Translations under genes and position numbers: made by a program
NCBI GenBank assembly: GCA_949752735.1
Contig: OX457047.1
Coordinates: 14,965,674-15,029,673, forward strand
DNA from: Lumbricus terrestris
Taxonomy: Eukaryota; Annelida; Clitellata; Crassiclitellata; Lumbricidae
DNA: 64,000 nt
Direction: 5' to 3'
Notes under the pieces: generated by a model
The model's input: only the letters and a program-made list of their open reading frames with translations
Database searches by the model: none
What the model was told of the DNA's origin: nothing
Shown: positions 52,530-63,936 of the stretch, one piece after another
How the letters are laid out: each line of letters starts with the position of its first letter
Numbering within the stretch: position 1 is the stretch's first letter

Positions 52530-53145
52530 AGCTTAATCTATTACGAAGCTATTGTATGAATCTCTGCGTCGCTTTTCTGTGAACATTTATTTATTTATCT
52601 TGCCCACGTTGGTCGGATATTTTGCCGATGTGGTCGGTGCGTGTGATTTCGTCGTTCCACTAGAAATTAACTGGCAGAAACTAGATAGCTGAGCGTGAAG
52701 TATGTGTCAGTGAATAAGAGGTCTGACTATCGATCGGTGTTTCAAGGGGATTAGATTGCATGAAAATTTGTCAAGTGCTGATGTGCTTTATCTGTTTGAT
52801 GTTGGGATGGGTTACACGCGTGTCGGTAACCTAATTGATACTTAGTCATGCAAAGTTCAGGTACATTCATAAATAGCATGTTAGTTTTTGCTTGTATTGA
52901 ATTGCACTGCCATGTTTATATTATAACAGAAACTGACAGAGAACTTAGAAATTGTGCAGCCAGTAAATTTATCAAGGTAATGAAGTTTTGAATAGAAATT
53001 ACCTTTTCCTGCATGCAGTTTAAACTATTACGAAGTTATTGTATGATCATTGTGTCGCTTTTCTTTGAACATTATTGAAATGGTCAGATATTTTACCGAT
53101 GTGGTCGATGCGTGTGATTTGGTTGTTCCACTAGAAATTTGTCTA
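52530..53145. repeat. Direct duplication of ~145 bp
   Basis: The segment starting CCTGCATGCAG and ending GTTCCACTAGAAATT occurs at ~52522-52672 and ~53011-53142 with ~15% differences and small indels. Confidence 0.88.
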
Positions 53146-54009
53146 AATTTTTAAAGACAATGTTTTATGACAAATTCGAGCTTTGAAGAAATATTGCTTC
53201 TTTGAAGTGGTTGGCCTGCTGGATTGGTTATTTGATTGAAACTTCTGTTGGGTGGATGATACAAAAATGTTAGGTATCAGGCATATTAAGCTTTAAGAAT
53301 GACATGCTTGATTGCATACATATCCTAACTTGTTCTCTAACATGTACATTGTACAAGTATATATGCATACTGGCCTTTGTATTGCTTACACTTATGTCCC
53401 AGAACAGTCTCATTCTGACTTTCTTGAGGGGATGGGTTTGATCCAAGTTCTATTCAGATGTATTAAGTGACCTAGTTTTAATAGACTCGTGTCCTGTTGT
53501 TGCTTGTACTGTGATGACAGGTTATGCAGTTCATGAATTCCCTTTTGTAGCTCAATCTGCTTATCAAACTATGCAGGGGCGGTAGTTATGGGCCAAGCGC
53601 ATTTTAATCTAGGAATAGAGGCTATTTATTCTTCAAATAAGTATTCTTTGAATAGGTCTTGTATGGAATTTATTAGCAAGCGCAAAGCTTGGATTACTTA
53701 TTCACTGATTATAGCGGTGGTTAATGGTTATAAATTTATAGGTTATCGCGCATACGCATAGCCTACTATATTTATATGCAATCGTTTCCGACGAGAAGTA
53801 AGCATGTAGATATTGAAGGAGGGCCGCAAAGCAAAGCGATTCATATTTAATATAGCGTAAATACAAAAATTACGAGGCTTGATAAGAGCAAATAATAATT
53901 ATGTGAGTGAACGTTAGATACAAAGGCATAGGAAGAAAATTGCATAGCGAAAAAGTGAAAAGATTTTGAAAAGAACGGTGATGTGGGGACAGAATCTGAT
54001 GAAACAACC

Positions 54010-54262
54010 CAGTGGCATAGCCAGGAATTTGATGGGTGGGGTTGGAGTTTTATGGCCGGGCCAGATGCCTTTCCTGACACCAACTCAGCAGTATTACAGT
54101 AAATGAAAAGGGAATAAAGTGACAAAGGGAATAAAGTAAGAAAAACAATTTTTACTACAAACAATTTTTTTCTTCTTATTTAGGTGAATAAATAACCTTT
54201 TAAAAAACGTTTTCCTCAGCCAATGGGGGTTTTAACCCCCAAACCCCTTGTCTACGCCACTG
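54010..54262. mobile_element. hAT-like MITE, 253 bp, nested
   Basis: Ends CAGTGGCATAGCCAGG and CCTTGTCTACGCCACTG are imperfectly complementary. No convincing target duplication. Confidence 0.6.
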
Positions 54263-54502
54263 CCTTAACCGGTTTCAACTAGTGGTCGCCAATTTAAAAT
54301 TCTTTTAAAAGAGCTATTTCTTGTTGGTTTCTCGAACTGTCCAGTTCCACGTGGCATGTGTTTGATTTCTTGTGGAGTTTAATAAGCAGGCTGTCACTTG
54401 AACAAACTAATTGCAACAGATAAAAGGGTCGCTACATTATTTAAGCGACCCACGATTTAGTAGGCCTACTGTGATGCGTCACTTTGAATGCAATTTCCTA
54501 GG

Positions 54503-54736
54503 CATGGGCGGAGTTTGGTTTCGGTTTTTGGGGAACTTTGCCCTAGAAGACGTGGCACCGAAATTTTTTTTGTTTCAGCCTGGAAAAAGTTGATGACCTT
54601 TTTTATTTTTAGCCATCAGTTGGAAGTGCTTGGGGTGGCTAAGCCCGAAAAAATAGACCATTTACACGGTAAAAAAACATGACTATGGGGCTTCTTAGGG
54701 GGCTTAGCCCCTAGCCCTTGATAAACTCCGCCCATG
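54503..54736. mobile_element. hAT-like MITE, 234 bp, nested
   Basis: 14-bp perfect terminal inverted repeat CATGGGCGGAGTTT. Flanks TTCCTAGG (54495-54502) and CTCCTAGG (54737-54744) match at 7 of 8. Confidence 0.82.
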
Positions 54737-54774
54737 CTCCTAGGGTATTTAGCCAAATTTTAATATTTTGTGAC

Positions 54775-55431
54775 AGCGAAAATAAAAGCAAAATTTAATG
54801 TTTACCATTGATGAAGGTGACGAGTTTATTGCAGACGTTTTGAACACGTTTTGACGTGTATGGTGTGGTTGAATGCAGCGAGTTTCAAATCACAAACCGA
54901 CATCATCTTAGGGAATATAGACTTGCACCTGCCCCAGAATGGGAGGAGCCTTATTTACAGAATAAAGGTTTACGCCTGACCCATGATTAGCGCTTTAAAT
55001 CATTATTCGGGTGTAGACCAGATTTAAGAGATCCGCGTGACCCACAACTACCGCCCCTGATGTCCTTGGTTGCCACTGACAAGCTAAGGCTTATTCGGAG
55101 AAGACTATCTGCTGTTAATTCTGTCTAAGGCAGATCCTGTTGGATGCTGTGGGAGAATGTTTTGGTGGGCGTGGGATATTAGACATATGATAGTAACTTT
55201 AAGTGTGTTCCTCTGGCACTTCCACTAATCCTACTGTTCATGCTGATTGTGATGTTTGCTATAGAATCATTGATTTAGCCACATATATGAGTCTCGTTTG
55301 GGTATTAGCACTGATATTGCCAAGGCTGAATGAATGACGTTTAGTTATATAAATATTTAATTAATGCTTAGCGAAAATAAAAGCAAAATTTAATGTTTAC
55401 CATTGATGAAGGTGACGAGTTTATTGCAGAC
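54775..55431. repeat. Exact 62-bp direct repeat, two copies
   Basis: 54775-54836 and 55370-55431 are identical, starting AGCGAAAATAAAAGC and ending TTATTGCAGAC, 595 bp apart. Confidence 0.95.
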
Positions 55432-55698
55432 ATGATCATTAGCTTTGATGTGACTTTGATATAGAATTCATCCAGGTCACTCGGCATGATCCGGTTAACC
55501 TTAGTGAGCTAAGGTTCCGCAACACACCTCATGATGGTGGCCGGAGTGTCATAAAAACCTAGCAACCTAGGTATTTGTTAGGTATTATATGCGAAAGTAA
55601 TTGATATCTAAAAAATAGTCGAGCGCTGTTGTTGACTAGTATAGCTTGTTGGTGAGTGATCAGGTGCATTTTTCCACATATAATCTGATCAGAACGTG

Positions 55699-55756
55699 AC
55701 TCTCTTAACCGTGAGTCTCTTAACCGTGAGTCTCTTAACCGCGAGTCTCTTAACTG
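55699..55756. repeat. 15-bp tandem repeat, 4 units
   Basis: Units of GTGAGTCTCTTAACC. Confidence 0.9.
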
Positions 55757-56402
55757 GCTATATATAAATGTTGTTGAATATTGGGGTAAACTGATGTCTT
55801 TCACAATTCATTGGTTGTGGATACAAAGGAAGGTAGGGTTGTTAATATCGGTTTTTTGGAAATGCAATTACGGTTTTAGAAATCTGAGTTTAAACCGATC
55901 ATCAGTTTTTTTATTTGTTCATATTAAGCTTATAGTCCATACAAATGCATGAATCATCTCGTATAATTTTTAAAAATGATTTTAAAAATTTAATTCAATT
56001 ATTGGTTTGTAAACCGTAAAAACTGATAATTATTGTTTTCTAAACTGATAATCGGATTTTCCCTAATTCAAGCGTAAATGGTCTGTTTGGTTGCATTTTT
56101 TGAAATTGTTGAAATGTAGCTACTTAAGCCAAGAACCAACAGCTGCAGTAAAGAGTGACTTTGCAATTCGATGAGAATAAAGCACTTGTTGACAGAACTG
56201 CTGTCGGCATTGTTGGGATCAAACTGAATTGACACAGTGTCCACACAATTGTGCAAACGTTAAGGCTGCATGTTGCAAACTGAAGTTAGCGCAGTCATGT
56301 CAGACAGATGTCCTGTGTTTATTGTAATTGCAGTTTTGAAATACGGGGAAGATTTTGCACTGATTGCTGGAAAGTTTTAATTTATCTATTTTCTGAATCG
56401 TT

Positions 56403-56470
56403 TTATTTTAGTCTCTGATATTTTTGTTGGTTTCTTATTTTAGTCTCTGATATTTTTGTTGGTTTCTTAT
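56403..56470. repeat. 33-bp tandem duplication
   Basis: Two copies of a unit containing TTTAGTCTCTGATATTTTTG. Confidence 0.92.
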
Positions 56471-56787
56471 TGAACCATGAATTTAGTGCGGTCTCAGAAT
56501 CCTGCAGTTTCAAAATGGTTGTAATTAGGCATTTTCATTTGGATTTGTGCTTTTTTTATGTTAACGCCTGATTGGCAGTATGGGATGTAAACGGATCTTA
56601 CTATAGAAGTGACAAATTTGTTGCTGATCACAGTTTTAAACTGTCGTATTAACTAGTAATTACAGTTGTGTAGCGTTCAAGGTGAGTTGATTGATGGCAA
56701 GTTTACTGTAATGTCATTTAACCGGTTGTGTGGTATTTAGGAAAACGTCTTCTCCAGCTAGTGCTAAGGCAGACACGTCACGTAACA

Positions 56788-56937
56788 ATGGCCAGCCCGA
56801 AAAGCATCCCTCTCCCAAAGAATGGACCCAAGGTGTTGACAATGGAATCGCTCAATCCCAACATACGAGTCATGGAGTATGCTGTTCGAGGACCAATTGT
56901 TGCACGAGCCGCAGAAATCGAAAAGGAACTGAAGCAG
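56788..56937 (+). CDS. gpt2: ALT exon 1 (residues 1-50)
   Basis: [18 protein letters not shown], then [20 protein letters not shown] and [12 protein letters not shown]. Good start context (ACAATGG). Donor CAG|GTCTGT. An acceptor TATTTAG at 56734-56740 and 15 open in-frame codons before the ATG suggest this may be the second exon of a longer transcript. Confidence 0.88.
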
Positions 56938-59900
56938 GTCTGTCATCTCAAACTTATCTAAATGCAATTCTGATTTCCATTGCTGGTTTATTCCTTTGTT
57001 CGCTATTTTTCTGTAGCTGCTCGTTAGAATATGTTCTCAGTAATGCCTCCTGCAGGCAGCAAGAGTTTTATATGTTGTTGATATTGGTGCATGAGTTTCT
57101 AGTCATGAGATGCTGATGTATAGAGATTTATCTAATCCATGCGAGAGCCACAGTTGTGGAAGTATAAGCAAGACGTCTATCCTGGGTTATGGAGTAAATA
57201 GATTGAATCCTGATTTACCCAAAACACCAAACTTCAATTAAGTAATTATACATGTTGTCTTGGAGTATTGCACTAATTTTGAAGGTAATTTTTTGGTTGC
57301 TAGATTTGTGTTGGTTGAATTACAGGGTGTCGGCAAGCCTTTTGATCGGGTAATTCGAGCCAATATCGGTGACTGTCATGCTTGTGGACAGAGACCCATC
57401 ACATTTTTACGACAGGTAAAAGATGCAGGTTATCTCAGCATAAATGTTTTATGTAGTCTCATTGATTTAGTTGTTAACGTTTTTAATGTATAGTTAGAAA
57501 TACTTTTGAGATATATCTCCTTTTTATTTTGGAATGTGCTTGAAACCATTGAGATTTAAGTATTTTGTAAAAGTTTCTCACCAGAACCTTTGTATGACAT
57601 TACGACAACCTCTGTACAGAGCAAGACCAATTTCACACAAGACTACAAGACACTTTGTCAAATGTCTTCAACCAATTACTTTAACAAATCAGCATTTTAG
57701 TGCTTTTAGGTTCTAGTGAGCCCCACATGTTTTGTTGACAATATAACCACCACCTAAGCTTAAAATGCTCACATGCAGCTAATGTGGCATAATTTTGTTT
57801 ACACAGAACACGGGGTTTCTTACAGAATATGGCAAGCGGTTTTTGATTAATGGTTAAAAATTTAATCCTTAAACTTAATTTATGATTGTTGGATTAATCA
57901 ATCGTAAACTAACAATGTCTATTTATGGATTGGTTGTGCCAAGGAGAAGTCATTTATCAGTTTTAAAATAGTTCCAATGAAATTTATTCATATTTGTCCA
58001 GTGTAACATGCATAGGCAGCCTAGGATAAATTTTTAGAAAAGAAATTAACTTTCAGATTCGGATCTGAAAAAAAATCAAAATCCTAGCCAAAAAACCCAC
58101 TGCATTCCAGAATTGAAAAGTTAGTGAATGGGCTCAGAAGTGGGACACTGAGCTTTCTGAATAGTGTTGTGCCAGATAGTTCGAGGTGTGGGTAAAGGTG
58201 ATTTGATCTAGTTTCTTGATTCTTTTTCTTCTTACAGGTTGTTGCTCTATGCACATATCCTGCACTTTTGGACAGTGCAGAGTTCCCAAGCGATGCCAAG
58301 GATCGGGCTCGAAGAATCCTGGAAGGATGCAAAGGCCACAGCATCGGTTAGAAATCTTTATCTCTTTGAACATTAGACCATGGTATGAAAAGTTTTATTA
58401 AAGTTTCGTGGTTGTAGCAGTTCCACTATTAGCTATTGGAGCATTTCCGCGAGAACACTTGATTTTACCAAGATCATTGCCAAGATGGAGTATCCCGTTA
58501 AGACAAATATTTTCAAATCTCCATTTTATGAGGTCTTTGGGACATTCAGTTTAATTGCAAATGTTTAGGATTTTTGTGGATTAAATCTTTGGGATTAACT
58601 GTTGGGGATTAGCTGTTGTTGATTAGTGCCTCTGAGTCCGAGTTTTAAAGAGGTGTTATGTATGCTTTGATTGATTGATTAAGATTTATTGGTTCTAGAC
58701 TGTCTTTCAATCTTGCAGGCTCCTATAGTGACAGTGTTGGTGTGGAGGTGATACGCAGGGACGTTGCTTCATATATCAGCAAACGCGATGGTGGCATACC
58801 AAGCAACCCAGATGACATCTTCCTTTCAACCGGTGCAAGTGATGGAATCAAGGTATTATGATGTTGCAAACATGCATTATGATTTTCTGTGAATGATTAT
58901 GCTGTGATCTTTGTCTGCTCATAAGTGTTCATTAACTCGTGGTTTCCTAATACTGAACAATTTTTTTTTTTAAATTATGTTTTTAAAGGCAAACAAATCT
59001 ATATTCCACAGCAGTATGCTATGACGTTTTTGAAAGAGTTCTGTGACTTAAATTCTGATTTTGTGATGACCATTGGAAAAAGTTGATAAGAGTTTTTGTT
59101 AAATGTACTACAACCATGTTTCTTGATATTTGTGTTTCTATGGTATTATTGTTCCTATACTACTTTTGCTGTTTTAACTGCTGATTGTGATGTATTCTTT
59201 CACTGCTTTGATTGTTATGATATTTTTAATTACTGCTTTTGAAAACTGGCTTGGCCTCTGTGCCCTGCTTTCATATAGTTATTCACGCACCTCTTACTAA
59301 AAATTTTCATTGTAGTCAATTAAGTTTGATAGCAATTGTGTTGAAGGTTCACAAGGTTCTGTACTACAAGGCCTGCTATTTTTTACGCTGTATCTCTCTC
59401 TTATTGGTGTATTGCTTACTGGAAACTACAGACCTTCATCTGCCAGCTATCTCTAGCATTCAACACTTCTAATCAAATTAATATCTTTAAGTCCTTTACT
59501 TGTTTTTGTTGGTCTGTATTGGGTAGTTACCAACAATCTTCTTTGCAATTCAAGACTGCTTATGTTTTAAATATTGGGCTCAAGTCAACAGCTTCACAAA
59601 TTCTATTGGCTGAGTTGGGTTACTGAACTATGATTTCACTTAGCATAATCCATATATGTCTTAAACATTATATTAAAGAAGTTGTCAGATTGGATCCGTA
59701 TTTTTGTTATTTTTGCAGCTGTTTACCTCTGTTTGTTTCTAACATGTTTGCCTTCACAGACAATAATTAAGCTACTGATGACGGGTCGTGAAAAGCCGCA
59801 GGCAGGGATCATGATTCCAATTCCACAGTATCCGCTTTACACTGCTGTCATCGCCGAGTTCAATGCTTATCCTGTGAGTTCTTACATTTTGTACTGTGAA

Positions 59901-62900
59901 TCTTTTGGTTTATGTAGAATAGCCTTCTCACTTCTTTGCAGTCATTTCACATGATGGATGTTGGGGTGGAAAAGTGCTGAAAGGTGTGGGAATGGTTGCT
60001 GCATTAGTTTCATTGGTCAAAGTAAGTAAGTTGGTTGTGAATTGGAATTTACTGATATGATCTTCTTTAGATGAAAGTCTTTAAGATCACTTCCAACTCC
60101 GATGTTCTGACAAGATGTGAGTCAATGGTTGCTTCTTCAAGTGCTACCTGTGGGCAAAATAAATAAGCTGCAGTTGATCCACAAGGACTATAGTGCATAA
60201 TAAATATGTTGTCACTCTTTTACCTTAGATGCCTTGTCTGTGCAGATACCATATTACTTGAATGAAGATAAACTGTGGGCACTGGATGTCGATGAACTGC
60301 AGCGGGCATATGACGAAACCAAATCGCACTGTTTACCTCGAGCGCTAGTTGTCATTAATCCAGGAAATCCGACAGGTAAGTTTTAACTCTGCCTGTTTTA
60401 CTCATATCTATTATTACTTCGATGTATTATAATGATGTTCTGTGTTCCATTGTGCATTTGCAAGTGGTGTAATAAAGAAAATACTTACTTACTTACTTTA
60501 CTTTGGAATTTAACCTTTTCGATTGGTTTTAGGCGAATTTTATAGGAGTTTTATTTTATTGATGTATAAGTTGTATAAAAACCTTTATTTATTCGTCTCT
60601 CCTTATTAGAAGTAATTGTTAATTCTCATTTGAATTAAACTTTTCTTCTAGGTCAAGTTTTGTCTCGGAAGAACATCGAAGATGTCATACGTTTCGCGAA
60701 AAAGAACAACCTGTTTGTTTTGGCTGATGAGGTGAGCTATTAGCTGCACTAAAAAAGTGGTAAATATTAATAAACAATAAAAAGTACAACGGAGCTGGAT
60801 GCTGTTCCAGATAGGTAAGAACTTTGATAAGAATGATATTTGCAGACTTAAATCAAGCTCGTGAAAATTGCAGGCTTGCTAGGTAAAGATGTTTAATTTG
60901 TTTATGTCCACAGACTGTCTAAATAACTGTGGAAACTTTCACCCTACAGTGGCAATAAGAGCCAATAAAACTGATGGAACTTAAGTTGATGGGGCTAGCA
61001 AACTTGACTAGATAAGTTCCATATGATGTTGGTAGGAGGATCAGACAGTGAGTGAGAGAACTGGTAACTCATCCTCATATACTGAGGCTATGATTTAAAG
61101 TGGAGTCTGTGGCACATCATGCCCTTGACTTGCTCGTGGTACTGGCTTAACCTTAGGCTAACTAAGCTCTTCCATTTTGTTTGATCTTCTTAGAGGCTTA
61201 ACTTTGATGATTGCTAACTGCATTTCGTACGCAGATAATTGATAATACAATAGGCTTCAAGTGGCAAATAAACATGATTATATGCTGGTTGTATTGTTGA
61301 TGACATTGGCAGGTGTACCAACACAATGTCTATGCCAAAGGATCTGAATTTCATTCTTTCAAGAAGGTTATCACTGAAATGGGCAAAGAATATGCAGACA
61401 TGGAACTGGCTTCCTTCATGTCCACTTCCAAAGGATATATGGGAGAGTAAGTGGCTTCGAACAATAATTGTAGCATTATGTTTTCAGTGAGCCAGAGCTT
61501 CTGTATTTGCAGTTTTTTTATTATTAGTTAGTTAATTAGTTATTTGTATTTGCAGTACTTAACAGGCTAATGTGGTCCCTAGATTTGTAAGTGACTTGTA
61601 AATAAGCTGGACTATGAAGTTTTATTGATCACCTTAGTGATTGAAGAGCATGAAAGGCACAGTAGCAGATAAAGATATCACAGTTGATTGCTTGACTCTG
61701 CATATTCAACTTGTTTTTCGGATAAGTCTCTAATTCTTTAAGCTGATTTATTTTTCCCTTGGGTTTCGGGTTGATAGTCATTCTGCAAGAGGTGCTATAA
61801 AAATCTATAGATGAAGTACACATAACATAGTTGATCTTCAGAAGCCGAATTCAAGAACTTGTATGAATCTTTCAACTGAAGTACAAACATGATTACAGCA
61901 ATGCAATAGGATGGCTTATTTAACCCCAAGACTTGTGTTGGTACTTGTACATTGGTCCAATGATGGGTTTGCAAAGTGAGTTGTCTAAATGATTGTCTGG
62001 TAAGACAGTTGATAATTGGTCCCCATCCAACTACTAATTGCACTTAACTGTGCTTGAATTGACCACCTGATGGAATTCGACACACAGTGCATATTTGTTA
62101 ATTTGACTCAGGAGCTACATAATGGATTAGCCTATTGTTATTTAAACATAGGTGTTTCTCTCTGACATTATTCATACATTAGTATTTCTCTCTGATATAT
62201 ATTATTCAAACATTAGTATTTCTCTGATATTATTGACAGTTCACACGCTAGTATTTCTCTTGTATTTTTCATACATTGATACTTCTCTGATATTATTCAC
62301 ACGTTGGTATTTCTTTCTCTCTGATATTATTCACACGTTGGTATTTCTTTCTCTCTGATATTATTCACATGTTAGTGAATATATTCACACATTGCTATTT
62401 CTTTGATATTATTTAAACACTCTTTATTTCAGCATTTCTCTGTGTTCTGAATGGGCGTTGTGATTTATTTATGAATTTGTGTAGATGTGGCTATCGTGGT
62501 GGGTACTGCGAAGTGATTAACATGGATCCTGAAGTGAAAGTGCAGCTTATTAAATCGATTTCTGCTAAGCTCTGCCCAACTGTCTCTGGTCAGGTAAATC
62601 AGTTGGATGTTTTTTCTTCCAAATAATATATAAATCTCTTCTTAGTCTGTTGTGCTTTTGACTTTGAAGTTTGGTTCAAGTCAACTGTCAGTATTGCATT
62701 TTTCATGTGATGTAGAGGGTTGAAAGTGATGCTCATGTATCAGTATTCAGTAAACTTCTATTGACTATCTGATGCTTGAAATGAGTTATGTCGACTTTGA
62801 ATGTATTATGAACTCACTGGTTCAAAGTAAGATTAGAACCAGCATCTACAAAAGTTGTAATAGTTGATGTAACAGCACATGGTGTTTGATGTGGGCTAAA

Positions 62901-63587
62901 TAGCAAGGTGTTTGCTAAGATGCTTTTTGCAATGCAACCCTGGTGAAATGGAACATTTTAAATTTTCGTGCACCTGTCAGTTTTAAAAGTTGCTCAAGTA
63001 GTTCCTTTTTAGTAACCTGGGAGTGCTCCTGAGTAGTTTCTAGAAAGGGTGCTATATAAATTCTCAGAATGAATAAATGAATCTGCTTGAATCATGACAA
63101 TCCAATGACCATATTGCATGGGGCAGACTGTTTATCCAAGAGTTAGAAAATCTACGTAGCTAACCATGCATTTCATGACTGATGATTCATTTAAGAATTT
63201 GAGTTTCCCATGACTCTTTCAATTCCTATTTTAATCTTCACCTTTCTATTCTCTTGCAACACAATATTAAGAATTTGCTCAGTTTATCTGTAGAGTAAAG
63301 ATGCAATAGATTATTGACTGGGCACTTCAAAGGTACATTTGACTATGAAGTGGCTTATCCAGTGTCCAATTGGACAAGTTAAACGAGGCACTTTAATTGA
63401 GGCCAGAGCAACCCTGTGCAGCATGTAAACACTGTTCAGCTGATTTAGGATTCACTCTAGCTGGATGGTTTTGGACTGTTTCAATTATTAATTTATTTTG
63501 TATGCATTGTTTTCTGTTTAGTCTGCGTTGGGTGTTGTCGTCAATCCTCCTGTGTCCGGGGAACCTTCCTTTGAGGAATTTGAAAAG
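56788..63587 (+). CDS. gpt2: Alanine aminotransferase (10 exons, 3' end beyond window)
   Basis: PLP-dependent enzyme catalysing alanine + 2-oxoglutarate to pyruvate + glutamate, cytosolic or mitochondrial. Exons: 56788-56937, 57326-57415, 58238-58346, 58719-58852, 59760-59873, 60246-60375, 60652-60731, 61313-61446, 62485-62593 and 63522-63587. All are bounded by AG/GT and in phase, giving 372 codons. Family motifs seen: [66 protein letters not shown], and [16 protein letters not shown] with the PLP-lysine at residue 309. Animal ALTs are ~500 residues, so ~115 residues lie to the right. The frame stays open upstream of the ATG to an acceptor at 56740, which allows a longer, possibly mitochondrial, form. 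The family is certain. GPT versus GPT2 is a vertebrate distinction not decided here. Confidence 0.95.
57326..57415 (+). CDS. gpt2: ALT exon 2
   Basis: 30 codons: [20 protein letters not shown] then [10 protein letters not shown]. Acceptor AATTACAG, donor CAG|GTAAAA, phase 0 both ends. Confidence 0.95.
58238..58346 (+). CDS. gpt2: ALT exon 3
   Basis: [20 protein letters not shown] then [16 protein letters not shown]. The acceptor is CTTCTTACAG; donor G|GTTAGA, phase 1 out. Confidence 0.95.
58719..58852 (+). CDS. gpt2: ALT exon 4
   Basis: [20 protein letters not shown], then [20 protein letters not shown] and DGIK. Acceptor TCTTGCAG, donor AAG|GTATTA. Confidence 0.96.
59760..59873 (+). CDS. 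gpt2: ALT exon 5
   Basis: [20 protein letters not shown] then [18 protein letters not shown]. Contains the substrate-site IPQYPLY motif. Acceptor CTTCACAG, donor CCT|GTGAGT. Confidence 0.96.
60246..60375 (+). CDS. gpt2: ALT exon 6
   Basis: [20 protein letters not shown], then [20 protein letters not shown] and NPT. The NPGNPTG cofactor motif spans the next junction. Donor ACAG|GTAAGT, phase 1. Confidence 0.96.
60652..60731 (+). CDS. gpt2: ALT exon 7
   Basis: [20 protein letters not shown] then FVLADE. The aspartate of LADE (residue 268) contacts the PLP ring nitrogen in this family. Acceptor CTTCTAG, donor GAG|GTGAGC. Confidence 0.96.
61313..61446 (+). CDS. gpt2: ALT exon 8 (PLP lysine)
   Basis: [20 protein letters not shown], then [20 protein letters not shown] and GYMG. 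K309 of STSKG is the expected Schiff-base lysine. Donor GA|GTAAGT, phase 2. Confidence 0.96.
62150..62435. repeat. ~30-bp tandem repeat in ALT intron
   Basis: About eight irregular copies of a unit built from ACATTAGTATTTCTCTCTGA and TATTATTCAC. Confidence 0.88.
62485..62593 (+). CDS. gpt2: ALT exon 9
   Basis: [20 protein letters not shown] then [16 protein letters not shown]. Acceptor TTGTGTAG, donor CAG|GTAAAT. Confidence 0.95.
62595..63521 (+). other. ALT intron 9
   Basis: Holds a LINE/SINE-type 3' tail at 63015-63085 (GGAGTGCTCCTGAGTAG, GGGTGCTATATAAATTCTCA, GAATGAATAAATGAAT). Otherwise nothing recognised. Confidence 0.55.
63522..63587 (+). CDS. gpt2: ALT exon 10
   Basis: [20 protein letters not shown] then EK. 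Acceptor TCTGTTTAG, donor AAG|GTCTAA (weak, with an immediate in-frame stop if read through). Conservation requires the protein to continue in an exon outside the window. Confidence 0.88.
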
Positions 63588-63615
63588 GTCTAAATGCTTT
63601 CGATATCTTTCTATT

Positions 63616-63616
<1 letters not shown>

Positions 63617-63659
<43 letters not shown>
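63617..63659. repeat. (TA)n microsatellite
   Basis: TA run following ALT exon 10. Confidence 0.95.
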
Positions 63660-63662
<3 letters not shown>

Positions 63663-63664
63663 TA

Positions 63665-63930
63665 TCATAGAAAGCTAAATATAAAGGAAGACTTGGTGCA
63701 GAGAGTTAAGAGGATTGAGGAGGAAACTCAGTCTATTTGGACATGTATAATTTGTATATGTAGAATGGACGACAACAGCAAAATAAAAAGTGTAATGCTT
63801 GGAATTATGGACGGCAAAGGGAGAAGAGGGAGACCAAACTGGGAGTGGATTGATGACATCATGGACTGGTGCAATTGAGACATAGATACAGCTTAAATAT
63901 ATCTGCACAGGATTGGGGACTATGGAAAAT
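63665..63930 (+). mobile_element. Non-LTR retrotransposon C-terminal fragment
   Basis: Translates as KEDLVQRVKRIEEETQSIWT, then ICRMDDNSKIKSVMLGIMDG and KGRRGRPNWEWIDDIMDWCN. The pattern RM...L.G...G.RGRP...W.DDI..W is typical of LINE reverse transcriptase C-termini. Confidence 0.7.
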
Positions 63931-63936
63931 GGTGTT

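Larger units (their letters stand above)
53574..55059. mobile_element. Putative DNA transposon with CAGGGGCGGTAGTT ends
   Basis: 1486 bp. Terminal inverted repeats CAGGGGCGGTAGTTATGGG and CAGGGGCGGTAGTTGTGGG (18 of 19). No 8-bp duplication is visible; only ATG flanks both ends. Two smaller MITEs (54010, 54503) are nested inside, so this is the older element. Confidence 0.55.
52020..56740. other. Upstream region of ALT
   Basis: Contains the 145-bp duplication (52530/53011), the element at 53574-55059 with two nested MITEs, a 62-bp exact duplication (54775/55370), a 15-bp repeat at 55699-55756 and a 33-bp duplication at 56403-56470. A 5' ALT exon may lie here but could not be identified. Confidence 0.6.

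Noticed and set aside
55834..56065. Possible element with TAGGG...CCCTA ends
   Set aside because: Inverted similarity is patchy and flanks do not match.
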